A program made the position numbers and the translations under genes. A stretch of 64,000 bases of DNA from Myxococcales bacterium (lineage in GTDB: Bacteria; Myxococcota_A; Polyangia; Nannocystales; Nannocystaceae), in assembly GCA_020633315.1 (NCBI GenBank), contig JACKDV010000002.1, forward strand, positions 372,001 through 436,000, given 5' to 3'. Numbering within the stretch: position 1 is the stretch's first letter; each line of letters begins with the position of its first letter. The notes below the pieces were generated by a model. It searched no databases. It had not been told where the DNA came from and was given only the letters and a program-made list of their open reading frames with translations. This document shows, one piece after another, positions 63,030 to 64,000 of this stretch.

Positions 63030-63047
63030 CTATCTCTTCGGAGATAG
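63030..63047 (+). promoter_or_regulatory. Hairpin with TTCG loop in leader of the last lipoprotein gene
   Basis: Perfect 7-bp stem CTATCTC / GAGATAG with the stable TTCG tetraloop, 40 bases ahead of the ATG at 63088. It lies in the 152-base gap between divergent lipoprotein genes. It could protect the mRNA 5' end or mark a regulatory leader. Not a clear terminator, since no gene ends here. Confidence 0.45.
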
Positions 63048-63087
63048 TTATGTTTGCATTGTTGAGTTGATTTAGGAGCTTGTGAGC

Positions 63088-64000
63088 ATGCGACGAGGAC
63101 TTCGACTTGGTTGGGCATTGAGCATGCTGGTGGCTGTGGCCTGCGGCGACGATGGGCCCGCGGGCTCCGGCCCCGCCGATGGCACCGGCACCACGGGCCC
63201 GGGCACCACCGGTCCGGGCACCACGGGCCCGAGCGTCACTGTCGGGGTCGACTCCACCGCGGGCAGCACGGGCGGGACCACCGACGGCACCACGGCCGCC
63301 GGCACCACCACTGGTGATGGCACCAGCGACGGCACCGGCTCGGGAACCGCGGGCTCCACCGGCGGCTCGAGCTCGGGCACCACCGGCGATGCGGGCTCGT
63401 CCTCCGACGAGGGCGGCAGCGACTCCGGCTCGTCCGGCGGCGGCATGCCCTTCGTGTGCCCGCCGGGGGGCGGCATGCCCTGCGTCTCGGGGGCCGAGTG
63501 TGCCTCGAACGAGTGCTACGTGCTCGGCCCGCTCGGAGGCGTGTGCTCCGAGTGTGACGAGGATGCCGACTGTGCCTACGGCTGCAACCCGGGCAATCCC
63601 ATCTCGGGGCAGTGCGCCACCTGCTGCGACGGCTCGGGCGGCTGTGGCTGCGAGACGGCCGCGGCGTGCCTGCCCGGCCTGTTCTGCACCCAGCTCATCC
63701 AGGTCCCCGGCATCGTCGACATCTCCACCTGCAGCGGCTGCTCGACCGATCTCGACTGCGCGGGCGGGGACCTGTGTGTTCCCACCTACGATCTCTCCAC
63801 CCTCCGCGGCGAGCACGGCTGCCTGCCCCCGGGCTCGCGAGCCAACGAGGAGGGCTGCAACGGCGCCGGCTCGGGCGACCTCCAGTGCGCCTCGGGCAAT
63901 TGCGCCCCCGCCTCGCTGATGGGCATCCCGGTGATCTGGGCCTGCTCGGAGTGCGACGAGGATGCCGACTGCACCACGGGCTCCTGCATGCTCCCCGAGC
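63088..64000 (+). CDS. Cys-rich lipoprotein (3' end outside window)
   Basis: 304 codons visible and the frame is open to the edge. ATG 63088 has AGGAG about nine bases upstream. Lipobox LVAVAC, then a long Gly/Thr/Ser linker (~25-125) and repeated Cys-rich units with the pattern CSECDEDADC, CSGCSTDLDC and CSECDEDADC, each a short knot. Such units look like those in other myxobacterial surface lipoproteins. Function unknown. Confidence 0.85.
   Translation, partial: MRRGLRLGWALSMLVAVACGDDGPAGSGPADGTGTTGPGTTGPGTTGPSVTVGVDSTAGSTGGTTDGTTAAGTTTGDGTSDGTGSGTAGSTGGSSSGTTGDAGSSSDEGGSDSGSSGGGMPFVCPPGGGMPCVSGAECASNECYVLGPLGGVCSECDEDADCAYGCNPGNPISGQCATCCDGSGGCGCETAAACLPGLFCTQLIQVPGIVDISTCSGCSTDLDCAGGDLCVPTYDLSTLRGEHGCLPPGSRANEEGCNGAGSGDLQCASGNCAPASLMGIPVIWACSECDEDADCTTGSCMLPE

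Overview
The window is very GC-rich DNA with strong codon bias towards G/C in the third position, and it looks like a chromosome segment of a myxobacterium (Myxococcota, most likely Nannocystales/Polyangia). The reasons are a large set of lipoproteins with long Ser/Thr/Gly linkers after the lipobox, tandem Myxococcus-type disulfide repeats, a MYXO-CTERM-like sorting tail, a CFI-box C-terminal domain, Hanks-type Ser/Thr kinases with TPR tails, and several sensor histidine kinases. No rRNA, tRNA, CRISPR, transposase, integrase or phage gene was seen. About 50 genes are called, packed tightly, with many 4-base ATGA or GTGA overlaps inside operons.

Layout. 1-4.4 kb: end of RNase R, a frameshifted lipoprotein, an AraC regulator divergent from a cupin and a methyltransferase-like gene. 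3.3-5.9 kb: an outer-membrane beta-barrel gene coupled to a fibronectin-like MYXO-CTERM protein. 6.1-8.4 kb: a haloalkane-dehalogenase-like hydrolase with a cytochrome P450. 8.5-11.5 kb: two lipoproteins, one a surface GH13 glycosidase. 11.5-15.8 kb: a Ser/Thr kinase-TPR gene overlapping an ECF sigma factor, behind a small membrane protein. 15.9-18 kb: two disulfide-rich or DUF1554-like lipoproteins. 18.1-22.1 kb: a fatty-acid beta-oxidation operon (thiolase, multifunctional hydratase/dehydrogenase) divergent from a MarR regulator across a perfect 32-bp palindrome. 22.2-30.4 kb: mixed genes including a patatin, a HAD phosphatase, a decayed M28 peptidase pseudogene and hypothetical genes. 30.4-34.5 kb: a MoxR-DUF58-TgpA transglutaminase operon. 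34.6-37.6 kb: glutaminase, truncated haemoglobin, O-methyltransferase, DUF302 protein. 37.6-44.7 kb: an operon of three histidine kinases with an aminotransferase inside it. 44.8-46.6 kb: etfB-etfA. 46.7-48.7 kb: a DsbA-like lipoprotein and homoserine kinase. 48.7-52.1 kb: an accessory-looking zone with a putative metallopeptidase lipoprotein, another lipoprotein and a broken duplicate of the thrB-lipoprotein junction. 52.1-64 kb: more lipoproteins, a protein kinase fused to a membrane segment and an SPFH/band-7-like domain, a CFI-box protein, a secreted M19 dipeptidase-like lipoprotein and a cysteine-rich lipoprotein running off the right edge.

How the genes fit together. The beta-oxidation enzymes pass electrons to an electron-transfer flavoprotein, and etfAB lies 24 kb away. 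The MoxR-DUF58-TgpA trio is a standard coupled unit. Most of the remaining genes encode cell-surface or periplasmic proteins (lipoproteins, barrel, sorting-signal proteins) and membrane signalling proteins, as expected of a predatory soil or marine myxobacterium. The best candidates for something new are the histidine kinase/aminotransferase operon with a degenerate middle kinase, the kinase-SPFH-like fusion at 53.7 kb, and the kinase-sigma pair at 12 kb. The thrB echo at 51.5 kb is the clearest unexplained DNA structure.
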